A stretch of DNA of 30,038 nt from Saccoglossus kowalevskii (taxonomy: Eukaryota > Hemichordata > Enteropneusta > Harrimaniidae). A program made the position numbers and the translations under genes. Shown here one piece after another: positions 1 through 11,035 of this stretch; positions within the stretch are counted from its first letter, which is position 1; every line of letters starts with the position of its first letter. The stretch covers positions 107,878 through 137,915 of the forward strand of contig NW_003123407.1 in the NCBI RefSeq assembly GCF_000003605.2. The letters run 5' to 3'. The notes beneath the pieces are model-generated. The model was not told the origin of the DNA. It saw only the letters and a program-made list of their open reading frames with translations, and searched no databases.

Positions 1-1
1 A

Positions 2-103
2 GGTGATAATCATATCCACTTTGATTTAGAGCTGTCTGGTAAGGTGGCGCGGCTAGATCAAAGTGTTTTTCGTCTGATGAATGATATGACAATCGTTTGT
101 TGA
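2..103 (+). CDS. possible last-exon fragment of an upstream gene
   Basis: From base 2 a frame of 33 codons stays open to a TGA at 101-103 and reads like ordinary protein (GDNHIHFDLELSGKVARL near the start). The window opens with AG followed by GTGATAAT, so base 2 or 3 could be just after a splice acceptor. I do not recognise the protein. An open stretch of this length can occur by chance, and no AATAAA is seen soon after the stop, so this is tentative. If real, it is the C-terminal tail of a plus-strand gene that lies mostly to the left. Confidence 0.25.
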   Translation, partial: GDNHIHFDLELSGKVARLDQSVFRLMNDMTIVC

Positions 104-2270
104 TTCCTGCCGGTATATTCTTTGTGATGGAGGGTGGGTGGTTGCTCTCTCTATGTACGTATAGTGGGTGGCTGTTGGGTTTAATATATGGATTGTAAGA
201 GCTGTCAGTGAGGTTGAATGTGACGTCCATATATATGTTGTTTTTTTTCATGTCCATTTAATGTGTGTTCAATATTATAGCATATACATTAACAGTGCAA
301 TCGAATAAGCTATTACGAAATACATATTTGTTTTAGCTCCATTGCTCCCACCTATATTCGATTGCGTCGCTCCCATTGTGTGGTCAGATGTGGCCAAAAG
401 AAATGTATCGTACTAGATTATTTAGACGACTCTCTTCCTATAAGTATGACGCACGCCCTGAACGTCGGTTGTGGATGGACGATGCATGCTTGTATAACAC
501 TGTACCCTCAACGATTGTTTTGTATTATTATTATTATAAAATGTAAATGTTGTTTTCTAGTGACCTAGTTGGGTGTAGGTTGAATCCTAGTTTTGAGCGG
601 TAATTTACGGTGAACTTTGTAATCTGGTAACTCTCATATGATGCAATTCATTGAATTTCCAATTTTATTCAATAGAAGCCGAAGTTCTATTTTCTGGGAT
701 TACATCATCAGCATAAAGTACAAAAAGTATCTTGGTCGCAGTATTGCAAAAGACTATATTCATGGTATGTCTTGTTGATAGTAATGCTTTAGAAATCGCT
801 GTAATTTTGTGATGTTCACTCGTTTCCTGACACAACTCTCAGGATAAAAAGTTGCCTTTCTGACTATCTATCGACTTCAGCTGTCAGGTGCTCGCGTCAT
901 AACACTAGGATATCAGTCTGATTCTCTCGACGTTTTCTGCATCGGGTTGCCAGTAACGTTTCAATTGGCCTAAGCAATCAATATTCTTTCTAAATTTCAG
1001 CATTTCGATATAAAATAGACACGCAGATATAACACATCAGGTAACAGTATACGTGTTACTCGGGGCACTATAAGCCGACTCGGAGGGGTTTGAGGTTCAT
1101 TTATAACTTGATATCCCATTAGTGATGACAAAATGGAAACTAAAAGGTTTGCAGCTGTTTAGAGTAACATCGTGTCTCTCAACTAAAATATAGTTATATG
1201 TATTATAAAACTGATTATTAATGCAAATATTTCACAAACTGCAAAACCATTATGCTGGCCTCTCAGTCATATTATGTGGCTCAGATAAATTAGATTTACT
1301 CGTTATATTATATTTGGTGGAAATGAGCTTGGGCTTTCTTTACCGCCTTGATAAGTCACTTTTCCTTAATAAAAGAGAATGTTATTTTCTTTACAAATGA
1401 TGTAATTTGATGCGATGTCAATCCAAGTGGTCGAACTAATTAAACACAGGAGGTGTTGTTTTTTACAAATGATATGTTTTATATTCACGTTCATATGTTC
1501 AGTGTTTTTATTCTTGTAAAGCCGTGTCCATGTTCACGACGCGTGAAATAGTGTTTCTACGTGCCTAAAATATGTTTATTGAAAAGTGATTCCATTAGAA
1601 AACCATTTTGAAAAGGTGCTTTAACTAGCCATATAACTGCTTCCACTAGAAAAGAAATATTTGAAATGTGTTTATCATAATAGTACCTTAACAAACATGA
1701 TTTTTAAAAGCGTTTCCAACAGTTTGAATAATATTTGTACTAGAAAACTAGAGTGTTTTCACACTGGACACGATATAAAATAAAGGGTATATCGCTATCA
1801 CCACACTTGTTAGTGTATGCACTCGAAATACATTTAAAAACTGTTTATGAACAGTTTACAAAATATATCGAGTAATGTCAATGATCGTAACGCATTAACA
1901 AATACTGCGACACAAAAAACACGCTCTGATTTGCCCATTGATTAATATAGAACTCAGGAGTCGTATAGGGATTTCGGCAAAAGTAACCTGTACCTCGAAT
2001 CAGGTAACTCGAAACGAATTGCTGATTGATATGGAAATGATATCGACAAAAGATAGAATTTGTGCAGTATGGAATTCTCTGATCATGTAAATAGAATAAT
2101 TGTGATTAGTTAAGGTATAATGTTTCCCATGTTTAGACATATGGGATATTTGCGAGACATTTTCAAACACGTTCAAAACGATTAAAACTATATCAAAATA
2201 AATAAATCAATATTACCTCATTTGTGGTTCTTCAGAAGAAGGCGATTCACAAATTCAAATAACCGTGATT
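104..2270. other. gene-free stretch, no clear features
   Basis: AT-rich DNA with many stops in all frames. The only longer frame (362-568) has no splice context or recognisable motif. Around 1590-1750 there is a loosely repeated motif (TTCCAYTAGAAAA-like, followed by TTTGAAA) that may be an old tandem repeat. A short perfect hairpin (8-bp arms AAACTGTT/AACAGTTT, 4-base loop) lies at 1838-1857. Nothing else is supported. Confidence 0.6.
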
Positions 2271-2434
2271 TGAAATGTTCAAACTATATTGAGTGTGTGT
2301 TTAGCTAAGAACGTTAAATACTAGAACAGGATCAAATTATGTAGCAAATGTTCAAATGAAATGTTCAAACTATATTGAGTGTGCGTTTAGCTAAGAACGT
2401 TAAATACTAGAACAGGATCAAATTATGTAGCAAA
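2271..2434. repeat. 86-bp tandem duplication
   Basis: A unit starting TGAAATGTTCAAACTATATT at 2271 is repeated from 2357 with a period of 86 bases. The second copy is 78 bases long and differs by a single T/C change (GTGTGTTTAG versus GTGCGTTTAG). Near-identity implies a recent duplication. It lies about 490 bases upstream of the first exon of the plus-strand membrane-protein gene. Confidence 0.92.
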
Positions 2435-2922
2435 CAAGTTTGACACATTGTTACGGGAGTTCAAAACACACAATCAAATCACCAGGTGTACTTTTGTCGA
2501 TGAACATCCTTCTGCCATAGTCTGAAAGTTCGCAAACCTATAAACGTATAAGAACAATTTGTGTTCGGACTTGCCTGGATAACTATAAAAACTAATTTGT
2601 GGAATCATTTATAGGCAAACTGCGATGCCAGACATAATAAAGTGCCTATAATTCGCACATAAACTGACTAAATCGCTGTACTTTGAAATTGTATTTATAG
2701 TAAATTTCCGACGGCACCGAGAACCCGTGATTTAAACTTTAATGGAATTAAAGGAGGTAATTTCAAATAAAAAAAACTCATTGCACATCTTCCGATACTA
2801 GCAATATCACGTTAAGTTCCTACAATTGTTGTTTGAGAAGAACGATATCAACGCAATAGTCAACGCAATAGTCAGAGCATGTTCATGCCCTTGGCACATA
2901 CGGTAACTTACTGCATGATCAC

Positions 2923-2998
2923 ATGATGTATATTTTTTTTACAGATGTGATACGATTATTAGGTGTTTTAGCACTCAGTCTGATACTTGCAACATCTG
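2923..2998 (+). CDS. exon 1 of the two-domain membrane protein (signal peptide)
   Basis: Tandem ATGs at 2923 and 2926 open a hydrophobic leader ending in LATS. The GTAAAA donor at 2999 leaves one base that joins AG at 4467 to make a Glu codon. A tract of T followed by ACAG at 2933-2944 also looks like a splice acceptor. An alternative first exon joining at 2945 (phase 1) therefore cannot be excluded; it would replace only the first seven residues. Confidence 0.6.
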
Positions 2999-3569
2999 GT
3001 AAAATGTAGCTCGTATTCTTTTTGCAATCATTTTAATTTTAATTACGTTTTGTTTTTCAGTACAAAGTTGGCACATGCACTGGCCTCGGTAGGCAGTGTA
3101 GACTGGATAACATTTGTGATTTAAATTGTCTCTCGTCATTTTGTTTACAGGGCGCAGTGCGTGTTCGAATGTAATTTACACGCGTTGTATATATCGCTAT
3201 GAGTTCCAAATCGAACCGGACGCGGCGCGACGACCACCGCCCTTTAAAGAAGCACCATATTTATTTACATCTTCAATCATTTGTCAGTTTATTGATTTAA
3301 TCATCCTGTTCCTTCTTTTAATCTCTAGAGTGTTGGAAATTCGCTATTATAACCATGACATCATTATTCCTAGTTACTATTATAATGTTACATTCAACTC
3401 CGTGTACCAGACCGCAAGCAGTTGTATCAGGTAATTGTCAATTCTATTGTTGTCTTGAAATCGACAACGAGAAGGTGATACAGACATTTTGACACATTAA
3501 TCGTTTTTGACGGTTTTTTTCTTCAAATTGGTCGATGGACGTTCTTCCCTTTAACAGTGCATTATATAA

Positions 3570-3666
<97 letters not shown>

Positions 3667-6600
3667 ATTAAAACCCAAGATAATAACTTTAGAATCATCG
3701 AACACAGTTTTTATTGACATGATTTCTTTAATTTCTATTCTGGAGGGATAACGGGGAATACATTCGAAAGCGTATACTTAAATAACTCAACTCAATGTTA
3801 CCAGCTAAAATTATGTAACTGTTCCAAATTCTGTGTATTTGTCACTCGCTTATGTACTTAATGAAATACAGATCTGTGTGTAATTTAATTGTTGACGAAA
3901 CACTTGTCAGGGAGTGTTATAAAACTAGATTTACAAGCCTATAGAATACATAATACACTTCTTGTGTTGGTATATAATATGTATACATGTTACTGTAATT
4001 ACGTCCAATAAATACATGTATACAAAGTTATTTTGCATATTGCAAAAAGCAACTTTACAAATTCTATCAAATTCACCACGCAAGTTGATTCCTATAATGT
4101 TTTTGTGTAAAATACGTTAAATGAAATTCGAACACTCATTGCGCTACGACCAACGCCCTTTATGTCCTCCAGCGGAGAATCGCCAAGGTGCCTTCAAAGG
4201 GACTTGTAAATGGATCCACTCATTAGTGTTTCCCTCCATACGATGTATTATGTGTTATATTCTAAACGACGAATGACTAGACAACCTATCCGAGTTGTAG
4301 CTTGAAAATCATTCACCAATGGTAACATTGTTTTTAGCTGTGGGTTATCATTGCAGAAAAAAACACACTATGTCACGGATGTCAGCTGATATGTGTCCTC
4401 GGTATTGTCTCAAAATGAAACATAATTACTGGTTCAGATAACATTTATGGAATTTATTTTTTACAGAGCACCCAATCATTACCATTGAAAACGAAAAATG
4501 TCTCACTGCATCATACGAAGTGGGCGTTTACAGACGCATGGATTTATGCAATATCATTGACGTTGATCTTATGGAGAATGGGACATTAATTGCCGTGACC
4601 ATCAACAATAATATGATTATCAAAACAAAGACGGACGTCGGGTGGCCAGATCCTATAATTAATTCCTGCTGCGTGATCAGTGCGGCTTATGGCATGGGTT
4701 CGATATATGCTGTTGGAACAGACCATTTGTTGTACGCAAAACCATATTCGTCGTTGAGTTCTGCATGGGGTTCTCCCATATTTGACAATGCTTTTATTCT
4801 GAAGGTAGTTGTGTGGCAAGAACGAATTTTTGCTGTTGATGAAAACCATATGATTGTGTTAGTGTCACGTAGCGGCGATTTGGTTGAGACGAGTGTCACT
4901 ATTCTTGTTAACGATTTCACTTTTGTCTCTGGTGGTATGGTTGTTTTCTCACCAAAAAATAATGACACATACGCTGTATGTTATGGACGACTTCAGTTTG
5001 AAGGTAAATACAATTTGAATTGCATTGTGTAATGCTTACTCAAAATGTTGTATAGACTGAAAATGAAAAAAAAATCGAAGAGGTGTCCCAATACCGATGT
5101 GAACAATTTCGTTTGTTTTACACGATATTGATATGTGAATCCAATTTTTAATTCAGCTACTAGCATGGTCAAGAAAATAGCATGTGTGCGTGTGTGTGTG
5201 TGTAATATTTAAGTCGTTGCCCAGGATAATGCCTATAATATTAATATCAATGATTTAACGGTTGATAGTTTGGTTCACGCAGTACCAGTAATTTGTAAAT
5301 ACGCACATGATACCGGACAAACGGGCTGAGTTACTGTATTACTGTACTATGTTGTATTCGCTGACTTGTTATACTACTTATTTCTTAATATATTGATTTT
5401 ATAGTACGTATCAAAACAGATTGAAAAGTGGTTAAATTATTCTCGCGGGTGCCACTGTGTGCCGCACAGTGTTTCCATTTCCATCACTGAACAATATGGA
5501 ATGAGTCATGACTACCAATTCGAAAACATAGAGTGGGATATTATTTTTTTTGGAACGAAACAAAACACGGTGTACTCGCTATTTTCGAGTAATTCATTTG
5601 AAAACTATATACCCTTTGGACACCCTTCTTAAGTGTCCTTCACCATTTTGGATTTTCCTTTGACCACAAATGATCAACATATCTGTCAAATTAATTAGTA
5701 CCGCCTAATTTGAATATTATTATTTGGTTCAAGAATCTAGGTTAATCTGAAGATGTGCGGTATATCGGTTTATCAGTTTAACAGTATTTTCAAGAGTACA
5801 CTGCTTCTGACATATGGTATTATACTTTTGCGCCGACTCAGCACTGCGCAATTTAAAATAAAATATGTACTGTTACTTTATATCAAGTATGTTATTAAAA
5901 TTATAAAGATTCACTTTCATTCCCAGTATGTACAATCAAGAAAATACCACTTGAAAAGAGAATGTTTCAACTGCCATAACTTACAACATTTTCTGGAAAA
6001 CTAAAGAAACTGGTATATTATACTTGAATGAAAACAATTTCAATTGATGTTTATCTTTATATTTTCAGATTACTCGGTTCTACTTATTGATAAAGACAAC
6101 CAGCTTTTTTTGCATGATGGAGAAAAATTAACACCAATTCATGAGCTGAATGGTATCATAGATATTGTTGCTATGGGAAACACCGCGCTACTGGCTGTAA
6201 CTATCAATAATACGATGGTAATGAAAACGGCAATCGATGGCATGGGATGGCCAGACCCATTAGAGAATTCGTGCTGTGTTATTAGCATAGAAGTTGGATT
6301 GGGTATGGTGTGGGCAATTGGAATAGACAACTTACTGTATTCAAAGAAACGAGCCGAACTGGAAACCCCATGGGGATATCCAATCTTCGAGGATCAATTT
6401 TACATGAAGTTGGTATTACACCCAGTACAAAAAGAGATGTATGCGCTCGACATGAATGGAAAACCTGTAACCCTGGCAGCTAATCTAATCATTTCATTTT
6501 CCACACATGATTTAGTTGATTTCTCCTTTTCACCATCCGGTAGAGCAGGTGAATTTAGCTTCTTGTTTTCGTCAAGTGATTACATTGCAGTTTCCTATGG

Positions 6601-7804
6601 ATCTCGTCCGGAGGTGAATACTGCTTCGCCGATCGTTACTATCCAGACAGCAGGTAATACAATAATATTATAATTATGGATAACAGTAACGTTGTGACAA
6701 TTCACAATCACAGTTCACAGTTCTGATTTTGTAGCGCCAACATTATTTACTGTAAAAATAGAAATCCATATTATGGGCTATTAGGTACAAGATAAATAAT
6801 AACGAGATAAAATTTACATATTAGTATAATAATCGCTATGAATGTATTGACTGACATATTGACGGTTGTACAATATGAATACAACTTAAGTTTAATTATC
6901 TTACACATTAGCTTTTACATATGCATAATAATGACACACAATCTAAAACATTGATAGTTGTGTGTACCCGTTGGTTGTATACAAACAAACACGCCTAAGA
7001 GTGTACAAATTTAAAATCTATCTTCAAATGGATTCCAACCGGATTGGTGTACAAACATTCTGAGAAATTTAATTAAAATACATTGCCATCCCTAAATCAT
7101 TTTCATTTGGATGGTTATATACTTAAATTATGGGAATTCACATATTAAGTTTTTTTTAAAGTTTTTTCACAGCATACACTAGTACTCAATATGCTGATGC
7201 AGAAACTGCAACCCAATTAGGTAAGACATTATTCAATTTCCCGGAAGCTATCTCGAATATGAACAGTAATGAAACTACATTGATGTTGTGCTTTGCATTT
7301 CACAGTGCTCAACAATATCAATATAATTTGTAAATGATGAATATAATCGCCAATAAAATCAATTGGTTTTTTTTTTCACAGCCAACTACATAATTAGCAC
7401 GGGTCAATCAGTAACAACTGAGATCAACGAAAAGACAAATGGAAATACGAAAAGTATGCATATGTCATTAATATCTCTATATTGGTTATTTACTGCTTTT
7501 ATCCTATCACGTTTTGCTAGATTAATTAATAACATTCTTTCGATTTTTGGAGTTTAATTTGTATTAATGAAGTAGCTAAAATATTCATAATAGCGATTGA
7601 TACTATAAACATTTCCTCATATTCACAGGTGTTATTTTAATTGTTGCGTTATTAGTTACCTTGGCCGTGATAGTTGCAATCGGACTATTCATAGTTTTGA
7701 GACGCAGGGCAAAGAGGAAGAAGAAGGACCAAGCACAGGAGGATTATCTTGGCCGAAGGCAAAGATTAACAGTTTTAGGGAAAAAAGAAAATATTGAAAT
7801 GTAA
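2923..7804 (+). CDS. type I membrane protein with two tectonin/propeller-like domains
   Basis: Exons 2923-2998, 4467-5003, 6069-6653, 7173-7220, 7382-7453 and 7629-7804 join to an open 497-residue frame. All introns are phase 1 with GT..AG ends. Residues 1-25 form a signal peptide (MMYIFFTDVIRLLGVLALSL..). Exon 2 (residues ~26-204) and exon 3 (~205-399) are diverged copies of one domain. Both carry TINN-M--KT, GWPDP--NSCCVIS, a G-D-LLY-K block and WG-PIF. The G..IYAVG/VWAIG..LLY pattern resembles tectonin or fish-egg-lectin beta-propeller repeats; this is inference. Exons 4-5 encode a Thr/Asn-rich linker. Exon 6 holds a transmembrane helix (441-463) followed by RRRAKRKKK and a short cytoplasmic tail. 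In-frame stop TAG at 2869-2871 supports the ATG at 2923 (2926 is also possible). The likely role is a cell-surface lectin or receptor, but the family is unrecognised. Confidence 0.8.
3571..3662. repeat. (TTA)n microsatellite
   Basis: An uninterrupted run of about 30 TTA units lies in the first intron of the two-domain membrane-protein gene. Long Tyr and Asn runs in the two strands' translations are products of this repeat, not proteins. Expected to be length-polymorphic. Confidence 0.98.
4467..5003 (+). CDS. exon 2: first copy of the duplicated domain
   Basis: The acceptor is a T-rich tract ending ACAG at 4466, and the donor is GTAAAT at 5004. The exon encodes 179 residues running from HPIITIENEK to YGRLQFEG. 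It is phase 1 at both ends, so it can be duplicated or skipped without breaking the frame. Compared with exon 3 it lacks ~16 residues near the C-terminal end. An ENGT N-glycosylation sequon and the shared NSCCVIS cysteine pair are visible. Confidence 0.85.
5183..5203. repeat. short (TG)n microsatellite
   Basis: About ten TG units, interrupted once by CG, in the second intron of the two-domain membrane-protein gene. Confidence 0.9.
6069..6653 (+). CDS. exon 3: second copy of the duplicated domain
   Basis: The acceptor is ATTTTCAG at 6068, and the donor is GTAATA at 6654; phase 1 at both ends. It encodes 195 residues starting DYSVLLIDKDNQLFLHDGEK. The fullest repeat pattern is here: NQLFLHDGEK..IIDIVAMGNTALLAV and later VGLGMVWAIGIDNLLYSK. 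These are consistent with short beta-propeller blades. The NSCCVIS pair and WGYPIF match exon 2. Stronger similarity in the middle third than at the ends suggests an old duplication. Confidence 0.87.
7629..7804 (+). CDS. exon 6: transmembrane helix and cytoplasmic tail
   Basis: After the acceptor ATTCACAG the exon encodes VILIVALLVTLAVIVAIG and a few more hydrophobic residues. A stop-transfer cluster RRRAKRKKK and a ~30-residue tail ending KKENIEM then TAA (7802-7804) follow. The orientation (signal peptide outside, basic residues after the helix) predicts a type I single-pass protein. The tail contains one Tyr (DYL) and no ITAM-type pair. Confidence 0.87.
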
Positions 7805-7806
7805 AA

Positions 7807-7816
7807 AATAAATAAA
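7807..7816 (+). promoter_or_regulatory. overlapping AATAAA poly(A) signals
   Basis: Two overlapping AATAAA hexamers begin at 7807 and 7811, immediately after the TAA at 7802-7804. If used, the 3' UTR would be very short (a few tens of bases). Confidence 0.6.
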
Positions 7817-8149
7817 AATTTCAACACGTGTATTGTAAGCTTACAGTTTGTGTTCATATAATCTAGTCGTCTTGATAAAAGAAGTTTTTTTTGTTAAGAT
7901 CTATTTTGTACTGTATATGAAAAAGGGCAATATGCATTACTAATACATTGACTTTGTTTCGGAAATTGCAATCACGTACGTTTGTTTTCTATCGACCTTC
8001 TTTATGCATTACAAAAGAATTAGCATAATGATATTAACGTCATATTTTAACACGATATTGTACTATTCATACCCCAAGAATCAACTTTAATTCTAAAGCT
8101 ACAACAGTTAGTTATAACGTCGCTATTTTAAAATTACATTTTATTTTAG

Positions 8150-8247
8150 GTAACAACGTTCGGGGTGATACTGGTACTGAATCCCGTATCACGGCGATTC
8201 GTAGACGAGGAATGATACGTCCTTCGTACTTTCACTTAGCTAACTGA
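8150..8247 (+). CDS. possible alternative last exon of the two-domain gene
   Basis: A good acceptor (TTTTATTTTAG, ending at 8149) is followed by 31 open codons in the frame compatible with phase 1, then TGA at 8245-8247. The peptide is basic and hydrophilic (NNVRGDTGTESRITAIRRRG...). Splicing exon 5 (ending 7453) directly to 8150 would keep the frame and skip the transmembrane exon, giving a secreted form. An ATTAAA lies near 8298. The main exon cannot splice on to it in frame, since the obvious GTAAAA at 7801 gives an immediate stop. It may be chance. Confidence 0.3.
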
Positions 8248-10270
8248 AATAACTATTAGGAAAGTGTTCATTTTCTTTTTACCAAAGTAATTATAAATAT
8301 TAAATTTGTTTTATATTTAGGTTCATGGCATTCGCGTGTAGGGCAGTTAAGTTATGTTGACTTTGAGAAAATTAATTTATTATTAGTTTAAAACTATTTC
8401 ATAGTGAAATAGTCAACACTATGAGTGACGAGAAAAGAACAAGGCCACTCTTATCTTGGGAATACAAATAAGATTACATCATACCTACCGTACCTTCTGT
8501 AAAACTGGGACTGGGAACAGCTTCACAACACTGATCATAATAATTCCCCCTTTGTGTTTGCACAACGACCTTAAGTTATATGGCACAGACACGCTCCCAA
8601 TATTTGTATTCCTGAGCTTGCTTTGTTGCTTTATACATACTATTAAAAGATTGGTTTTGTGGACCCTAATTTCTTTCGTTTAACAACGAATGATTTAAAT
8701 TTCTATAATGAGAAATCAGTGATCAATTATGTGATACCTACCTACTTACAGTCGAAATCCTTACAATACAATTCATGACTCATTGTTGTTTACATTGATG
8801 TAACCGAAAATCCATATTACTTTTTCGCAGTATACCTTTTGAAAATATGCGTCTTGTGTATCTTAGAATATCTTCAAGTTCACTAGAAATCAATGAATAT
8901 GTATCGTATGTACAAAATGCATTTATACTGTGACGACCAGACCTGCTTTATAGTCAAATAACATACTTAATATATATACTATCTATGTTTTCTTGACTTT
9001 AATATATGTGGTACATGTATTTCCGTGCAAATAAAATAATGTAATACATGTACTAGACTCGACTGGATAATTAGGGACTTTGATACGATATTGGTTTTAT
9101 CTTTGAGGTATGATTAGAGGTTAAATCATTTTATAAATGTGTCAGTGGGTACAGAGCTTCTATATACTGTCTCCTATCTGACATATAACGGTATTTTGTC
9201 AGATTGAGAATTTACGAGATTTTAGCATGAAAAGTCATACAAAGAATGGCATGCTGTATAAAGTATAGTTCAAATGTTTGTGATATATAACACCAATGGA
9301 CCTTAACACCAATACTATACAGATTAATGGTTAGTGTTGTGCACAGTGTGAATACACTTTGTCTGTTTAATTGTAAATTATAGATACTAGTATTCATATA
9401 TGTCTAGTAATGAATCTGGTATTAACAGTCATGTGTACTATGCAAACCATGTATATTTCTGTTGGTCTCTATGAAACATGATTCGAATTGTGAAATGTAT
9501 CAATCACTGCATGTACCATAAATCATATATGTCCGATTATGGAATATTGTCGCTGTTTCTACGTCGTGTGACAATAAGTATACATGTAGAAGGATATTAT
9601 ACACACACATATGATTCAATAACTCGTATAGAACGTGTGTTTTATGGGTCAACGTGTTCAAGGTAAGCACGAGTAATCCGCACCATTATGTGTACTAGCA
9701 TGTCGGTGAAGTATATTTTATTGAATGTGACCTGAAAGCAGTCAGAGCGAGAAAGTTGCGCCTATTGATCCAGTATTCCATTAAACCCATAAGCAGATGT
9801 TGGTAGACGCTCGTTCGCTTAGTGTTTGACGTAGCATTGTTCACAATAATGCTGCAATTAATTCACAATTCAACAGCACTCCGATCATTTAAATGTCGCA
9901 TCTGTTATCCCGACGTACGGACTTGAGATTGCCGCCAAAGCTCCCGATTGTTTTCATCCGGGACACGTTTCAGTTAAGTGCAGCCATGGGTAGATAGAAT
10001 TTCCATTATATAGAAACAAATCACTCTATAATAACTATTTTCTCCAAGTAAAAAAAGAGCTGGACATCGCACATATGTTGTACAAGTAAATCTCACTCAT
10101 TCGACTTTTTTTCTTTCTGTCACCATACAAAATACAGATGATCTCATAGGGCTATACTATAACAGAACGTTTCACAAGTTCAAAGATTTTGGGACGTTTT
10201 CTTTCCGTTTTGAGAGAATACTTCAACTAATATGAGGTTATTACGATGATACCTAAACGCATACATTTAC
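8248..10270. other. intergenic stretch, no gene seen
   Basis: AT-rich and stop-rich. The open frames near 8456-8683 and 9478-9666 show no motif, splice context or hydrophobic pattern that I can defend. A perfect 9-bp hairpin (ACTATTTCA / TGAAATAGT, 3-base loop) lies at 8393-8413. An outer GTTGAC/GTCAAC pair may extend the structure. Confidence 0.6.
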
Positions 10271-10341
10271 AGTGTGCCGTAATTTTGCGGTATTTTACTG
10301 GGTATTTTCATCCTACCATATTAGGAAAAGCGAATTCCGAA
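10271..10341 (+). repeat. partial copy of the dispersed GTAATTTTGCGGTATT repeat
   Basis: The segment GTGCCGTAATTTTGCGGTAT.. followed by GGTATTTTCATCCTACCATA matches the internal part of the two fuller copies near 26050 and 28580. The inverted ends found in those copies are not visible here, so it is a fragment. Confidence 0.8.
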
Positions 10342-10654
10342 GAATAGTTATTAACATTCGTTTATTATTAACATTCGTTTCTAATATATGATAGTATTTT
10401 TTACTTTCCATGTCTCCATAGTTCTCACATTCCGGGTTTTCCACTCTACGTCGTTTGCCACACAAACCTAAACGAACGCCAGAACGCTGTGCTTGCTGGT
10501 AAAACATGTATTGTCCTCCGTGTTGTGACTTTTAAATGGATTGCGAACCTCCAACAAAGAAAACACGATGAGGAATTGTAGGACGAGAAAAAATGCAAAA
10601 AACTACGAGACACGAGCAAAATGTATAATGTATACAAATAATACAACTATTTTA

Positions 10655-11035
10655 TCCAATTGGACGACTGAACTGAGCGCGCTTCTCGCCACTATCTTTA
10701 ACCTCAGTTTAGTAGTGGGTGCTGACAAATATAGGCCGATCGCGAGGTTTTTGAAAATGTAATATTTCATATTTTCGCTTAAAGGGTACAATCAGCAATT
10801 TCCAGTCAGGGTTGTTTTTTTCAGGCGAATTTCAATCATGGTTTCGCTGCTACCTATCAACTAGATTACAGACAGAGGTCATTGGCAGCCTTTAGTCATC
10901 ATGGAGTCTTAATATCTCCAGTGTACCTCGAGGATTATTATTATGTCCCGTTTAATTTATCACGTTTATCAAAGATATGTCAGACTGTATTTTAACATAT
11001 AATACATTTATTTATGCCGACGATTCACATGCTTA
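10655..11035 (+). pseudogene. non-LTR retrotransposon reverse transcriptase relic
   Basis: Frame pieces match the order of conserved blocks in LINE (jockey/CR1-like) reverse transcriptases. They are LLATIFNLSLVVG then YRPIARF near 10670-10755, ISNFQSG near 10793-10815, WFRCYLSTRLQ at about 10836-10868, SVPRG near 10918, and finally FIYADDS with the catalytic YADD box at 11013-11024. From 10827 to 11024 one frame is kept but contains two stops (TAG and TAA). The blocks are closer together than in intact elements, so there are internal deletions. It is dead; no endonuclease or poly-A tail was seen. Confidence 0.6.

Noticed and set aside
3126-3434. 102-codon open frame with a hydrophobic stretch
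   Set aside because: Contains no recognisable motif, starts inside an intron of the two-domain gene, and its composition follows the AT-rich background; no supported splice partners in phase.
3444-3751. Poly-Asn and poly-Tyr frames on opposite strands
   Set aside because: Both are translations of the (TTA)n microsatellite.
4586-4968. Minus-strand frames opposite exon 2
   Set aside because: They are shadows of the plus-strand coding exon, which has conserved repeats, splice sites and matching phases.
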